Assembly: GCA_021732975.1 (NCBI GenBank)
Contig: JAKFWC010000013.1
Span: forward strand, 29,843-93,842
Reading direction: 5' to 3'
DNA: 64,000 nt
Source of the DNA: Planctomycetaceae bacterium
GTDB taxonomy: Bacteria > Planctomycetota > Planctomycetia > Planctomycetales > Planctomycetaceae
Part shown: positions 16,786-26,896 of the stretch, one piece after another
Layout of the letters: the number at the start of each line of letters is the position of its first letter
Position numbering within the stretch: the first letter of the stretch is position 1
Notes under the pieces: generated by a model
Seen by the model: the letters and a program-made list of their open reading frames with translations, nothing else
What the model was told of the DNA's origin: nothing
Databases searched by the model: none
Made by a program: the position numbers and the translations under genes

Positions 16786-16916
16786 CCGACGTGACTCTGA
16801 TTTTTCATAACCAATGGTATTGCAGCCAGTATTAGAACGGCATGAAGCCGCGCTATACTGGTCCCTTTGACAGCAGCCTTTTCAATCACCCGCTGCTCCA
16901 GATTGGAGATTCGCTC

Positions 16917-17459
16917 ATGTCCGCCGAACCAGAACACCGCGCGTGGCACCTTGCAGGTCATGCCTACGCCGCCACGATGTTTGGTTTCTCGGTTCACCAA
17001 CTCTCTCTTGACGGCTTCTCTGATGCCGACCTCGCAGAGCGCGGAGACGCTCAATGTTTGGATGAGGGGACCATGATTCATGTGCCGGTCTGCTGAAGAC
17101 CGATTGGCTCACGTGAGCATCTGGTGACGATGGAGCGGCTGATGAGCATTGCCTTAGCCGGCCCCTGCGCCGAACTCTTGCATCGCGAGATCCCTTGCGT
17201 GACTCCTAACGTCCAGCAATTCACCGTCAACTGGGCTCAAGCATGGAAGGCCACGCGTTTTGTTTGGAAAGAGGAGACATGGAGACTCAATCAACTGTCT
17301 CAATGGATCCACAGCGCCTTGGCAATAATTCCTGATGGACTTCTGGATTTCTACACGCCGATCGTCGCGCTATTGCTGGAACGAGGGAAGATCACCGGTG
17401 TCGAAGTGCAAGCGGCATGGGATCAGTTAAAAGCGACCGAGGAAGCCAATTCCTCTTGA
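16917..17459 (+). pseudogene. M41 (FtsH protease domain)-like gene interrupted by an in-frame TGA
   Basis: ATG 16917 (GGAG upstream) opens with RAWHLAGHAYAATMFGF, the counterpart of the FtsH zinc motif HEAGH-x-V, with the catalytic Glu replaced by Leu. A single TGA at 17094-17096 interrupts the frame. Without any frame change, the reading continues with ERLMSIALAGPCAELLHRE, the next conserved M41 block, and ends at 17459. The catalytic residue is missing, so even a full protein would probably be inactive as a protease. The TGA may be a nonsense mutation, a sequencing error or a recoded stop. A separate downstream start near 17124 is possible. Confidence 0.6.
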
Positions 17460-17690
17460 AGCGAGAGACGGCGACGAAAAATCGTGCCGGAGCCGAATGA
17501 TCCCGAATGCCTGGGATCAACATTCCCTCTGTATTGATTCGCATTGAAAATTGAGCCGCGGTTCGAATGCAGAAATTGAGCGGCGACAAAGTGACCACCG
17601 CTTCCCAAACTGGATGGTTTCTACGTTGGTCGGCCGTTCGGGGTAACGCTATTCTATTCACCTGACCAGCAAGGTGAAAATGGGCCAATT

Positions 17691-20600
17691 ATGAGCGAAA
17701 CGACCGCGAACGGCAAATTCCCTGCGCCAGATGGCTCGCTATCGGCAACCGCGAGAACCAGTCAAAACCGAGCGACATGTCCGCAAGACCAACAGGATTT
17801 GGAATCCAAGCTCCGAAGTCAGGTCATAAAATGGCAGAGCAAGTTGCTTGATCTGGGAAATCGCAATTCCCTTATCAACTGTTCGTTTAACGCCTCGCGT
17901 GGGGTGGTCGAACTAGTCACGCCCGAGACGGAAATCGTCTGGAAGAAACTGGCCAGTGATGGAACTGCTGGTTCGAATTCTATGCGATTTCCATGGCGAC
18001 ATGACCTCGTCGCGCCTCCTCCAGGTTTTGAGGAAGATGATGCAACGGCAACTGCCGACGCAGATTCTACCGAGAAGAAGAAAAAGGAGTGGAATCCGCC
18101 GCTGGAAGAGTGCCGTGCGTCACGCAAGCTCGGTGAGCGTGACTTGCTGACACCGTTGGGTGACCGCGCTCTGGATCGCCGCTTACGCACGCTCGATGGC
18201 CATGCTCACCTATCTCTTTCCGAACAGGGCGTGCATTGTCTGTATGTGGCATTTGGTTTCTTGAAATGGTTTGAGTCGATCGACAGCGATGTCGAGCATT
18301 TCTCTCCCCTAATGCTGGTGCCGATGTCATTGTCGCGTGCGTCCGCTGACGCGCCTTGGGAATTGATCGAGGCGGAAGACGACGCGATCGACAATTTGTG
18401 CCTGCGCGAACGGCTCAAGCAAGACTTCGGGATGTCCCTGCCATCTTTGCCAGATATCGGTGATCTGGAAGAGGATGGGGCGCGGTTGAGGTTTCTGAAT
18501 GCGGTTCGGGAAGCCGTCGCCGCGAATGAGCGCTGGGAAGTGCAGGATCGTAGTGCGCTCGGTCGTTTTGCGTTTCCTAAGGTTGCGATGTGGCAGGATC
18601 TGGGAGACCATGTCGACTCCGTGCTGGCCAACGCCCTATGCCGGTCAATTGGTGGCGATGAGACAATTCCACCGCAGCAATCGTTTGGCTTTAAGACGCC
18701 GCTTCCCGAAGCCGCCACTCTCGACGACGAAATCGCGCCAGGCGAAATCAAAACCATTCTGGATTGTGATTCCAGCCAACTGGAAGCCATCATCGCTGCG
18801 CGACGGGGCGTCAGCTTTGTCCTCGATGGGCCGCCTGGGACCGGCAAGAGCCAGACGATCGCGAACATCATTGCCGACGCCTTGTCGCAAGGTCGCCGGG
18901 TGCTGTTTGTCAGCGAGAAGGTCTCGGCGCTGGAGGTCGTGAAGCGGCGACTGGATGACTGCGGTCTGGGAGACTTCTGTCTGGAATGCCATTCCAGCAA
19001 GGCGAACCGTAAGACCGTATTGGACGAGCTGAAATACTGTCTCGATCTCCCGGTCGAAGTTTACGACGACGTGACGCCGAAACTCGATGAGGCCAAGCAA
19101 AGGCGGACGTTACTCAATAACTATGTCCGTTCCATCCACCGCCGGCGTCAGCCGCTGGGTTTGTCTCCCTACGAACTCTACGGACATGTCTCGCGGTTTC
19201 ATCGGCTGGGACACGCCGTGAAATCTCGCTGCGAGTTGCCCAGCGTCGAGGCGATGGATCGCGTGCGTTTTGAGAATTGGCTACAACTGCTCGACCGTGC
19301 CACGGAATCGGCCGACGTGATTCGGAGCCATCGGCGACATCCCTGGCGTGGGTGTCAGTTGACCACTCGGACTCTGACGCTCTCGGACGACCTCCAGCAT
19401 CACTTTGGCCTGCTGGCGGCCGCATTCGGTGCGATTCACCAAGCGATTTCGCCGATGGTCCAGCAAGGGCTCCTGGCGGATGAACCTACGCCCATGTCGC
19501 TGAACGGTGTCTTGCAGTCCTTCCGCGATATTTTGAGCATCCCTCATGTTCCTTCGGACTGGTTTCATGCTCCGCGCGAAGTTGGCACGGCGATTCTACG
19601 TCGCTGCGAGGCGACACGGAATATGGATGAACATCGAGCGAAGTTGCCACAATTTATTCAGAATGTTGAAGTTCACTTTCCGGGCACCTTGACCGGACTC
19701 AAAATCACTGCCGAACTAGCCATCTGGTTGGAGAGGCTGAGTGGGGCGCTGCCGCAAACTGTCCGCCAACAGCAGCAGTTCCTCAACGAACCGGTCCAGA
19801 ATCTCCGAAAGCTCGTCGAATCGATCGAAGCCGTGTCGACAGCAGCGGCCTCCGTGATTAGTCAACTTCCCGTCCCAGTGCGAGCCGATTTGCCACCGTA
19901 TAAGTTGCCGGCTTTGGCTGATCTCGCCAACTTGGTGGCGAGTGCCTTGCCGCTACGTCCGGAATGGTTGCTCGCCGAGAATTGGCCGAAACTGCGCGTG
20001 GCGAGTCACGCCGCGCTGTCCCAACTCGACGAAGCCACGCGCATCGCCAAGCGTTTGGAAAGTCGTTTAGCAACCGACCAGTTGATGGTGTTGAGCCAGT
20101 CGGTCGCTGGTCCCGAGCGACTGGAAGCCGCTTGGGAGAGAGTGAAAGCAATTTGTCCTGAAGGGCATATCGACGAGTTGCCGCTTCTGCAAGAACAAGC
20201 CGATGCAGCCCAGTCGATGCTGCGGGAACTGCAAACAATCGTGCGCGAGATTCTCTACAGTTGGGGTATCGAAGCGGAAACGAACATGACCTTGTCGCAG
20301 GCCCGTTCGTTGGAAGTCGCGATTCCCTTGATCCTGGACATGACACACTTGCAGGGGGCGTGGCGCGATCCCGGTGTTCGGGGAAGAATCAGTAAAGCGT
20401 GCGATGCGGCGATCAGCGACTTGCAGGAAGCGTCCGAACTGCGCGCACAATTAGAAGAGCGACTTTCGCATCGAGCCTTCAAATCGTCCGGAGCAGCTTT
20501 AGCCGATCGTGCCCCGTCTTATCAGTCGATTTGGAAACGCTGGTTTGGTGGATTCAATGCTTACCGGGGCGAAGTCGCAGAGCTGTTCAAAAGCGGTTGT

Positions 20601-23600
20601 CCCGCCACCGCGATCCTGTTGTCGGATCTGCTCAAGCTACGCACCTGGCACCGGCGACTGACGGAGATCGGTGAGACCGCCAGTGAATTGGCAGTTTGGT
20701 TACCCCCGGAGTTCCCCGTGGATGATCTCTCGGCATGGACCAGTTTGCGCGAGAGTCTGCATGGGTTTGAGCAGTTTGCGAATTCTGCTCCAGACGTCGC
20801 CAGCCGGTTGCCGGCGCGAGCCGTGGCCGTGGACCGGTCATTTTTGACGACTTCATTGAACCAGTTTGCTTCTCAGACCCAGCAAATACGGTCGGCGATT
20901 TCCGCCACATCCCTTGAAGGTGCTCTCTCTGATCAACTGCCGCTGGCCGATGTGATTGTGCAGCTGACGCATCTCTCCGAATCGATTGCAAATTGCCGAT
21001 CTGCGCACGAAGTGTCGTCAGCCTGTTACACGGTTCGTCCCCGAACGCTAAAAACGCTGTTGGAAGATTTCCAATTCGCAGCTCGGTATGTGGAGCTTCA
21101 GAATGAGATCACACGACAATTTCGTCAACTCGTGGATCTGCTGCCGCCCGAAGCCACGGCCACCGATCCGGCCCTCTGGCAGCGCGTGCAACGGAGTATT
21201 CTGGCGGCCGAGCGTCTGAGCAAGCTGGTTCCGTCGCTGGAGAAGTATCAGGACGTTCTCTGTCAGGCAGGACAGCCCGATCAGTCTGTTTTAGCCGAAT
21301 CAGCCAGCCATTTAGACGCAGCCTATCGATCGTTCCTGTCGGTGATCCAAGCCACCACTCCGCAATTGGCATTGTTTGCGGATCCTCTGACGGTTGAGGA
21401 ACTCATCCGACGGCCGATGGCCGAGTTACGCACTGCGGCGCAGTCGGCACTGCCTCTGCTCACGGAGAGACACCAAACGCTCATATCACTGCTCCCCGTT
21501 TTGCGGCCTGATGATGATGTGGCGCTGGAGGCCCTGCCGATGGCTCAGTCGTCCGTGGAAGCCATCCGCCTCAGCCTGAAAGAGCTGGCCGATAGTCTAG
21601 CGATTCTGAGGGAATGGAATGTGGAGCCGGCATTTGATCTCGCTGACGGTGGTCGGACAGAAGCGACATGGATTCTGGAACAGGCGAAAGCCGGCGGTAT
21701 CTCTCCATTGATGCGGGCAGTCGCCACCTCTGCAACCGTCCGACAAGAAGTGGCTCGCAGCCTGGAAACCTGCCAGCGTGCGCTCGGGGGTGACTTCCCC
21801 ATTTCAATCAAATTTCTGCGAACCGTCATGTCCTTCCAATCTGAGACCGGTCATGGACTCACGATTCCACAGATGCCAATTGGTTTGCTGGGCAATCATC
21901 TGCAAGGGCTTTCCTCTGAAGTCGGCTCGCTGGATGAGTGGTTAAAGTTCTACCGTTGGCAGCGCGACATGGAGGAGCATGGGTTCGGAGGCGTCGTCGA
22001 AGAATTATTAGCGACCCGATATTCGCCGGACGAAACCAAAAGCGTGATCGCAGCACGATTCTTCCGCCTCGTCTTCGATCAGTTCGCGAAAGAAGACCGG
22101 CTCCTCGGTGAGTTTGATCTCGAAGCCCATGAGCAATCGCGGGAACGGTTCCGCAAACTCGATGAATGGGAAGTGAGAGCCGCTTCGTCGCGCATTCGTC
22201 AGTACCAGTTAGGGCGAGATGATCGCCCACGATCAGGTTGGTTCGCCGAAGCGACATCCGAACTCGGGATTTTGCAGAAGGAGATTCAGAAGAAGCGACG
22301 TCAGCTCCCGTTGCGAAAACTCTTTTGCGAGATTCCCAGTGTGCTCCAGCGGCTGAAGCCGTGTATCATGATGAGTCCGTTGTCGGTCAGTACCTTTCTC
22401 CAGTCTGATGAACTCCGCTTCGACCTAGTGATCTTTGACGAGGCGTCGCAAGTCTTCCCCTGGGACGCAATGGGAGCAATCTACCGCGGGAGTCAACTGA
22501 TCGTCGCCGGTGATGAGAAACAGTTGCCGCCGACCAACTTCTTTAACCGGGCGGACATTGAATCGTCCGACGATGAAGATGCGGATATTGGGGATTTCGA
22601 GAGCATCCTTAGTCTTTGCAAATCCATCGGCATGCCCGGCCGTGGGCTCCGCTGGCATTACCGCAGCCGACGCGAACCGCTAATTGCTTTTTCCAACCGG
22701 CATTTCTACAGCGGGAATCTCGTAACCTTTCCCAGCATCCGCGATGCCAGTAGTGACGCTGTCCGGTTGGAGTTCGTTCCGCAAGGCCGTTGGATTGATC
22801 GCGCCAATCTTCCCGAAGCCGAACGAGTCACAGACCTGATCATCCGACATCTGAGGACACGGCCTGAAACGTCGCTGGGGATCATTGCCTTCAATCAGTC
22901 TCAGCAGACGGCGATCGAAGATGCGATTTACGAACGTCGCCGCAACTATCTGGAGGTTGAGACGCTGTTTCACACGGGGTTGTCGGAACATCTGTTCATC
23001 AAGAATCTAGAGAACGTCCAGGGAGACGAGCGGGATGTCATCATTCTATCGATGGGTTACGGCTACAACGAAGCAGGCAAGTTTCTGAAGAACTTTGGTC
23101 CGATCACCAAGTCCGGCGGTGAGCGACGCTTGAACGTCGCCGTGACCCGAGCGCGAGAAGAGGTCATCCTCGTCGCATCAGTGAAATCGGCCGAACTGGA
23201 TCTTTCCGGAAGTACGAGCCTGGGATCGCATCTCCTTAAAGGCTATCTCGACTACGCCGAACGGGGTGTCGACTCTTTGGCCCGCGAGATTGCCTTGATC
23301 ACGGGAGAAGCAGAGTCGACTTTCGAGCAGGAAGTCGCCGCGTCGCTCATTGCAAGGGGACTGCACCCCGTGGCGCAGGTGGGTTGCGGGGGCTTCCGCA
23401 TCGATCTGGCACTCAAACATCCCGAACGTCCCGGCGAGTTCTGCCTAGGGATCGAATGTGATGGTGCGACCTATCACTCCTCGAAAACGGCGCGTGACCG
23501 GGACCGCATTCGCCAGAATGTCCTCGAAAATCTGGGGTGGAATATTGTCCGCATCTGGTCGACCGACTGGATTCGCAATCCCGATCGACAAATTGAACGT

Positions 23601-23975
23601 GTGCTGGCAGTGTTTGAAAGGACAAGCGCCATCCATGCAAGTCCTGACGCAGATCGAAAATCCACGGCAGACGCCGATCTTGAGGATTTGATCCCGCGCA
23701 TCGAGTTGCCTCAAAATGCGACTGGCCCCGTTTTCAATGCGATCAAGGATGTGCCAGAGAGTCATTTGCGAGAGACCTTTCAGAGAATCGTCAAACGTGG
23801 AGGCGCGATCGATCTCGAAGGTTTGATTCAGCAAACGTCACGCGCGCTCGGCTTCGCGCGAACCGGCAAGCAAATCCGGCAACGGCTGGAAGGCACGCTG
23901 AATGATTTGCTTCAAATCGGCGACCTCAGGTGGGTTGGCGAGCGAATTGCGTCTGGCGGTGAAGAAGTCGGTTGA
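17691..23975 (+). CDS. Giant DUF4011 / superfamily 1 helicase / Vsr-like nuclease protein, 2094 aa
   Basis: A very large cytoplasmic DNA/RNA-processing protein. Residues 35-200 form a DUF4011 domain (WQSKLLDLGNRNSLINCSF). The helicase Walker A is GPPGTGKSQTIANIIADAL (residues 380-398), then about 1100 helical residues. The Walker B/DEAD-type motif is LVIFDEASQVFPWDAMGA near 1578, followed by AGDEKQLPPTNFF, ENVQGDERDVIILSMGYGY and LNVAVTRAREEV (SF1 motifs). A Vsr/DUF559-type nuclease follows at about 1900-1965: FRIDLAL, LGIECDGATYHSS, then GWNIVRIWSTDW. A DUF3320-like tail closes the protein. Proteins of this architecture occur in prokaryotic defence systems, for example Hhe-type, although no HEPN domain is seen here. 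Confidence 0.9.
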   Translation: MSETTANGKFPAPDGSLSATARTSQNRATCPQDQQDLESKLRSQVIKWQSKLLDLGNRNSLINCSFNASRGVVELVTPETEIVWKKLASDGTAGSNSMRFPWRHDLVAPPPGFEEDDATATADADSTEKKKKEWNPPLEECRASRKLGERDLLTPLGDRALDRRLRTLDGHAHLSLSEQGVHCLYVAFGFLKWFESIDSDVEHFSPLMLVPMSLSRASADAPWELIEAEDDAIDNLCLRERLKQDFGMSLPSLPDIGDLEEDGARLRFLNAVREAVAANERWEVQDRSALGRFAFPKVAMWQDLGDHVDSVLANALCRSIGGDETIPPQQSFGFKTPLPEAATLDDEIAPGEIKTILDCDSSQLEAIIAARRGVSFVLDGPPGTGKSQTIANIIADALSQGRRVLFVSEKVSALEVVKRRLDDCGLGDFCLECHSSKANRKTVLDELKYCLDLPVEVYDDVTPKLDEAKQRRTLLNNYVRSIHRRRQPLGLSPYELYGHVSRFHRLGHAVKSRCELPSVEAMDRVRFENWLQLLDRATESADVIRSHRRHPWRGCQLTTRTLTLSDDLQHHFGLLAAAFGAIHQAISPMVQQGLLADEPTPMSLNGVLQSFRDILSIPHVPSDWFHAPREVGTAILRRCEATRNMDEHRAKLPQFIQNVEVHFPGTLTGLKITAELAIWLERLSGALPQTVRQQQQFLNEPVQNLRKLVESIEAVSTAAASVISQLPVPVRADLPPYKLPALADLANLVASALPLRPEWLLAENWPKLRVASHAALSQLDEATRIAKRLESRLATDQLMVLSQSVAGPERLEAAWERVKAICPEGHIDELPLLQEQADAAQSMLRELQTIVREILYSWGIEAETNMTLSQARSLEVAIPLILDMTHLQGAWRDPGVRGRISKACDAAISDLQEASELRAQLEERLSHRAFKSSGAALADRAPSYQSIWKRWFGGFNAYRGEVAELFKSGCPATAILLSDLLKLRTWHRRLTEIGETASELAVWLPPEFPVDDLSAWTSLRESLHGFEQFANSAPDVASRLPARAVAVDRSFLTTSLNQFASQTQQIRSAISATSLEGALSDQLPLADVIVQLTHLSESIANCRSAHEVSSACYTVRPRTLKTLLEDFQFAARYVELQNEITRQFRQLVDLLPPEATATDPALWQRVQRSILAAERLSKLVPSLEKYQDVLCQAGQPDQSVLAESASHLDAAYRSFLSVIQATTPQLALFADPLTVEELIRRPMAELRTAAQSALPLLTERHQTLISLLPVLRPDDDVALEALPMAQSSVEAIRLSLKELADSLAILREWNVEPAFDLADGGRTEATWILEQAKAGGISPLMRAVATSATVRQEVARSLETCQRALGGDFPISIKFLRTVMSFQSETGHGLTIPQMPIGLLGNHLQGLSSEVGSLDEWLKFYRWQRDMEEHGFGGVVEELLATRYSPDETKSVIAARFFRLVFDQFAKEDRLLGEFDLEAHEQSRERFRKLDEWEVRAASSRIRQYQLGRDDRPRSGWFAEATSELGILQKEIQKKRRQLPLRKLFCEIPSVLQRLKPCIMMSPLSVSTFLQSDELRFDLVIFDEASQVFPWDAMGAIYRGSQLIVAGDEKQLPPTNFFNRADIESSDDEDADIGDFESILSLCKSIGMPGRGLRWHYRSRREPLIAFSNRHFYSGNLVTFPSIRDASSDAVRLEFVPQGRWIDRANLPEAERVTDLIIRHLRTRPETSLGIIAFNQSQQTAIEDAIYERRRNYLEVETLFHTGLSEHLFIKNLENVQGDERDVIILSMGYGYNEAGKFLKNFGPITKSGGERRLNVAVTRAREEVILVASVKSAELDLSGSTSLGSHLLKGYLDYAERGVDSLAREIALITGEAESTFEQEVAASLIARGLHPVAQVGCGGFRIDLALKHPERPGEFCLGIECDGATYHSSKTARDRDRIRQNVLENLGWNIVRIWSTDWIRNPDRQIERVLAVFERTSAIHASPDADRKSTADADLEDLIPRIELPQNATGPVFNAIKDVPESHLRETFQRIVKRGGAIDLEGLIQQTSRALGFARTGKQIRQRLEGTLNDLLQIGDLRWVGERIASGGEEVG

Positions 23976-24264
23976 TCGCCAGAGCGATTACGATCAGAAC
24001 ACGAAGACTGCCGCGGGGGCCTGCGCAGTCTGAATTCTGCGAAACAAGATAGGTCCCGGTTGAACGAACATTTTCGACGCCTGTTGCGATGCCTCGATCA
24101 TGAAGCGGCGACCCCAGCAATCTCGCGGTCGACAACCTGTTGGAGCGGTTGCTGGCGGACAGCGAGCGAGCGGTCTGTTTCTGTCATCTAATCCCATCAC
24201 CAACACGTCGGAAGTCTATTCGCAAATCCTGGAGCGTCCCTCGCCATCCCCTGTGAGAATTACT

Positions 24265-26268
24265 ATGAATTCTGTCTTCAGATTGCTGTCCGTCATTTCA
24301 ATGTCGCTTAGTGCGACTACGATCTTTGGCGCGCAGGACACCCATCCGTCACTCGCGCTGGCATCGCCGGATGGCCGTTTGCGGGTGACTTTCAAGCTCG
24401 ACGAGAAAGCTCGGCCCCTTTTCAATGTGGTGTACCGTGATGTCCCCCTCGTCACCGGGTCCGTGGGGCTGGAATTCGCCGGTTCGGGGGCCTTGCGAGA
24501 AAATCTGAAAGTCGTCGATGTCCGCCGGGCAACGCGCGATGAACGATATTCGATTGCCATCGGCAAGACTTCTTCGGCGCGCGACCATCATCATGAACTC
24601 GTCGTTTCGCTCGAAGAGATGCCGCCCCCTCATCGCAAGTTCAATGTGGCACTACGCGCGTTCGATGACGGCATCGCGTTCCGGTATGTTCTTCCCGAGC
24701 AAGAGCCCCTGCGCGATTTCGTGCTGACCGACGAGCACACGCGGCTCTCATTCATTGGCAACCCGAAGGCAAAAATTTTGCCGTTACAGAGCTACACGAC
24801 ACCATACGAATGGTACTACGACTCAAAGTCTGTGTCTGAACTGCGCGCGGATCAGTTGATTGGGCTGCCGATGTTGCTGACATACCCACAGCAGGCTTGG
24901 CTCGCCGTAACGGAGGCAAATCTGACCGACTACGCCGGGATGTACCTCTCCTACGTCAAGGCGGAACCGGGAACGCTGGTCTCGAAGTTGTCGCCGCTGC
25001 CGGGCCGCAACGACGGGGCGAAAGTCCGCGGCAAGACCCCGTTCGCCTCGCCGTGGCGGGTGCTCATGGTGGCCGATGACCCCGGTCGGCTCATCGAATC
25101 GAACATCGTGTTCCACCTGAACGAGCCGTCGGCGATCATGGACACCTCGTGGATTAAGCCGGGCAAGACGACCTTTCCCTGGTGGAACCACTATGTGCTC
25201 GAAGGCGTCAACTTCAAGCCCGGTGTGAACACCGCCACGATGAAACACTATATCGATTTCTGCACCGAGCAAGGGATTCCGTATCATTCGCTCGATGGGC
25301 TCGACATCGCCTGGTACGGCGGTCCGATCGCTCCCAACGGGCCCACGGATGTTACCAAAGCTGCGCCATCGATCGACATGCCCGAATTGCTCCGTTATGC
25401 CAGGGAGAAAAAGGTGCGGTTGCGGCTGTGGATGCACTGGAAAGCGCTGAAACCCCAACTCGACGAGGCATTCCGCACCTATGAGGAGTGGGGCATTGAG
25501 GGCGTGATGATCGACTTCATGGACCGTGACGATCAGGAAATGGTCAGTTGGTATCATGAGGTCGCGGCCAAGGCAGCGAAGCACCACCTGACCGTCACCT
25601 GGCACGGAGCGTACAAGCCGACCGGCATGGAGCGAACTTGGCCCAATGTTCTCAGCTACGAGGCGGCGCTGAACCAGGAGTACAACAAATGGCAGCCGCC
25701 GGGCGTCAAGGGAACTCCGCCGGAACACAACCTCGACATCGCGTTCGTGCGAATGCTGGCAGGCCCGCTCGATTATCACCAGGGGGGAATGCGGAATGTA
25801 TTACCGCAGGACTACCAGTTTCGCGACATAGCTCCACCCGTGCAGGGCACCCGCGGTCATCAATTAGCGATGTACGTTGTGTATCAGAATCACCTGCCAA
25901 TGATGGCCGATTATCCACAGGCTTATCGCGGTCAGCGCGGTCTGGAATTTATCGTCGATGTGCCGACCACATGGGACGAAACTCGTGCGTTACATGCTGA
26001 ACTCGGCCAATGCCTCGTCATCGCCCGCCGCAAAGGAAGCGCCTGGTATCTCGGCGGAATGACGGCCGACAAGCAGCACGAGTTGGAATTGCGGCTGGAC
26101 TTCCTCGGGAAGGGCTCCTTTGAAACAGACTTGTATCAGGACGATTCCGCTGCTGGTCCAACCGCCGTCGCACGCCGCAAGCAAATCGTTACAGCGAACG
26201 ACAAGCTGCGCATCGTGATGCCCCCTTCCGGCGGCTTCGTGGCACGAGTCTCAAGGGTCGGCAAGTGA
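24265..26268 (+). CDS. Glycoside hydrolase family 97, 667 aa
   Basis: ATG 24265 gives a signal peptide (FRLLSVISMSLSATTIFGA), then the three GH97 parts: an N-terminal beta-sandwich (LASPDGRLRVTF, ALRAFDDGIAFRYVLP), a catalytic barrel (TFPWWNHYVLEGVNF, HSLDGLDIAWYGG, EWGIEGVMIDFMDRDDQ, HGAYKPTGMERTWPN) and a C-terminal domain (ADYPQAYRGQRGLEF, MPPSGGFVARV). GH97 enzymes cleave alpha-glucosidic or alpha-galactosidic bonds. The Asp in MIDFMDRDDQ fits the retaining branch (inference). Probably periplasmic. The frame is open from 24100, but the signal peptide fixes the start. It stands alone between the helicase gene and a convergent LRR gene. Confidence 0.93.
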   Translation: MNSVFRLLSVISMSLSATTIFGAQDTHPSLALASPDGRLRVTFKLDEKARPLFNVVYRDVPLVTGSVGLEFAGSGALRENLKVVDVRRATRDERYSIAIGKTSSARDHHHELVVSLEEMPPPHRKFNVALRAFDDGIAFRYVLPEQEPLRDFVLTDEHTRLSFIGNPKAKILPLQSYTTPYEWYYDSKSVSELRADQLIGLPMLLTYPQQAWLAVTEANLTDYAGMYLSYVKAEPGTLVSKLSPLPGRNDGAKVRGKTPFASPWRVLMVADDPGRLIESNIVFHLNEPSAIMDTSWIKPGKTTFPWWNHYVLEGVNFKPGVNTATMKHYIDFCTEQGIPYHSLDGLDIAWYGGPIAPNGPTDVTKAAPSIDMPELLRYAREKKVRLRLWMHWKALKPQLDEAFRTYEEWGIEGVMIDFMDRDDQEMVSWYHEVAAKAAKHHLTVTWHGAYKPTGMERTWPNVLSYEAALNQEYNKWQPPGVKGTPPEHNLDIAFVRMLAGPLDYHQGGMRNVLPQDYQFRDIAPPVQGTRGHQLAMYVVYQNHLPMMADYPQAYRGQRGLEFIVDVPTTWDETRALHAELGQCLVIARRKGSAWYLGGMTADKQHELELRLDFLGKGSFETDLYQDDSAAGPTAVARRKQIVTANDKLRIVMPPSGGFVARVSRVGK

Positions 26269-26274
26269 TCCGAA

Positions 26275-26886
26275 TCATCTTCGGATTCTCACACTCGGCA
26301 AGGATTCGCGAAGATTATGACAGCCATCTTCGGTCACTTTGGTGCCGACGACTGATAGGAGCTTCAATCGCTCCAGACCGGACAGGTGAAGCAGTCCCGT
26401 ATCGATGATCGCCGTGTGGTTGAGATAGAGCCATTCCAAGCGTTTCAGCCGGCCAATCTGCACCAATCCAGCATCCGTCACCGGGCATTTGTCGAGCATG
26501 AGCGTTTGTATTCGGGGCATCCCGGCAAGGTGCTTCATGCCGGCGTCGGTAATCGTGGTCTCCTTGAGTGATAGCGATTTCAATTTCGCCAAGCCTTGAA
26601 GATGCACGAGCCCGGCGTCACTGATCATGGTGGCTTCGAGTGACAGGAACTGAAGCTCGTTCAGTTGCTTGAGGTGAGCCAATCCGACATCGGTGATCTT
26701 GGCTCCACTCACGTGCAGCCTCCGCAGTTGCTGAGGCGGGCTCAGCGTTGCCAGATCGTCATCGGTCGCGTCGGAAAGAGTGATCGACAGGACCGGGCGG
26801 TCCGCGGCAGGCAACTCAACCTTTACGGCGAAAACATACAGTGTGGACAGCAGCACCAAAGTTGAAAACCGGCCATTTCCCGTCAA
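26275..26886 (-). CDS. Secreted leucine-rich-repeat protein, 203 aa
   Basis: TTG start at 26886 with AGGAG seven bases upstream, then a signal peptide (FSTLVLLSTLYVFAVKVE). At least five LRRs of the planctomycete type follow, with consensus L-x-x-L-x-L-x-x-T-x-I-T-D-A-G-L-x-H-L (for example TMISDAGLVHLQGL, TTITDAGMKHLAGM, CPVTDAGLVQIGRL). The fold should be a short curved solenoid for protein binding outside the cytoplasm. It ends six bases from the GH97 stop, convergent, and heads a minus-strand run with DsrE-like and cupin genes upstream. Confidence 0.87.
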   Translation of the reverse strand: MTGNGRFSTLVLLSTLYVFAVKVELPAADRPVLSITLSDATDDDLATLSPPQQLRRLHVSGAKITDVGLAHLKQLNELQFLSLEATMISDAGLVHLQGLAKLKSLSLKETTITDAGMKHLAGMPRIQTLMLDKCPVTDAGLVQIGRLKRLEWLYLNHTAIIDTGLLHLSGLERLKLLSVVGTKVTEDGCHNLRESLPSVRIRR

Positions 26887-26896
26887 GGGTCTGCTC

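Noticed and set aside
24823..25779. Minus-strand frame of 318 residues
   Set aside because: Opposite the GH97 gene, which has continuous family motifs; no independent evidence for an antisense gene.
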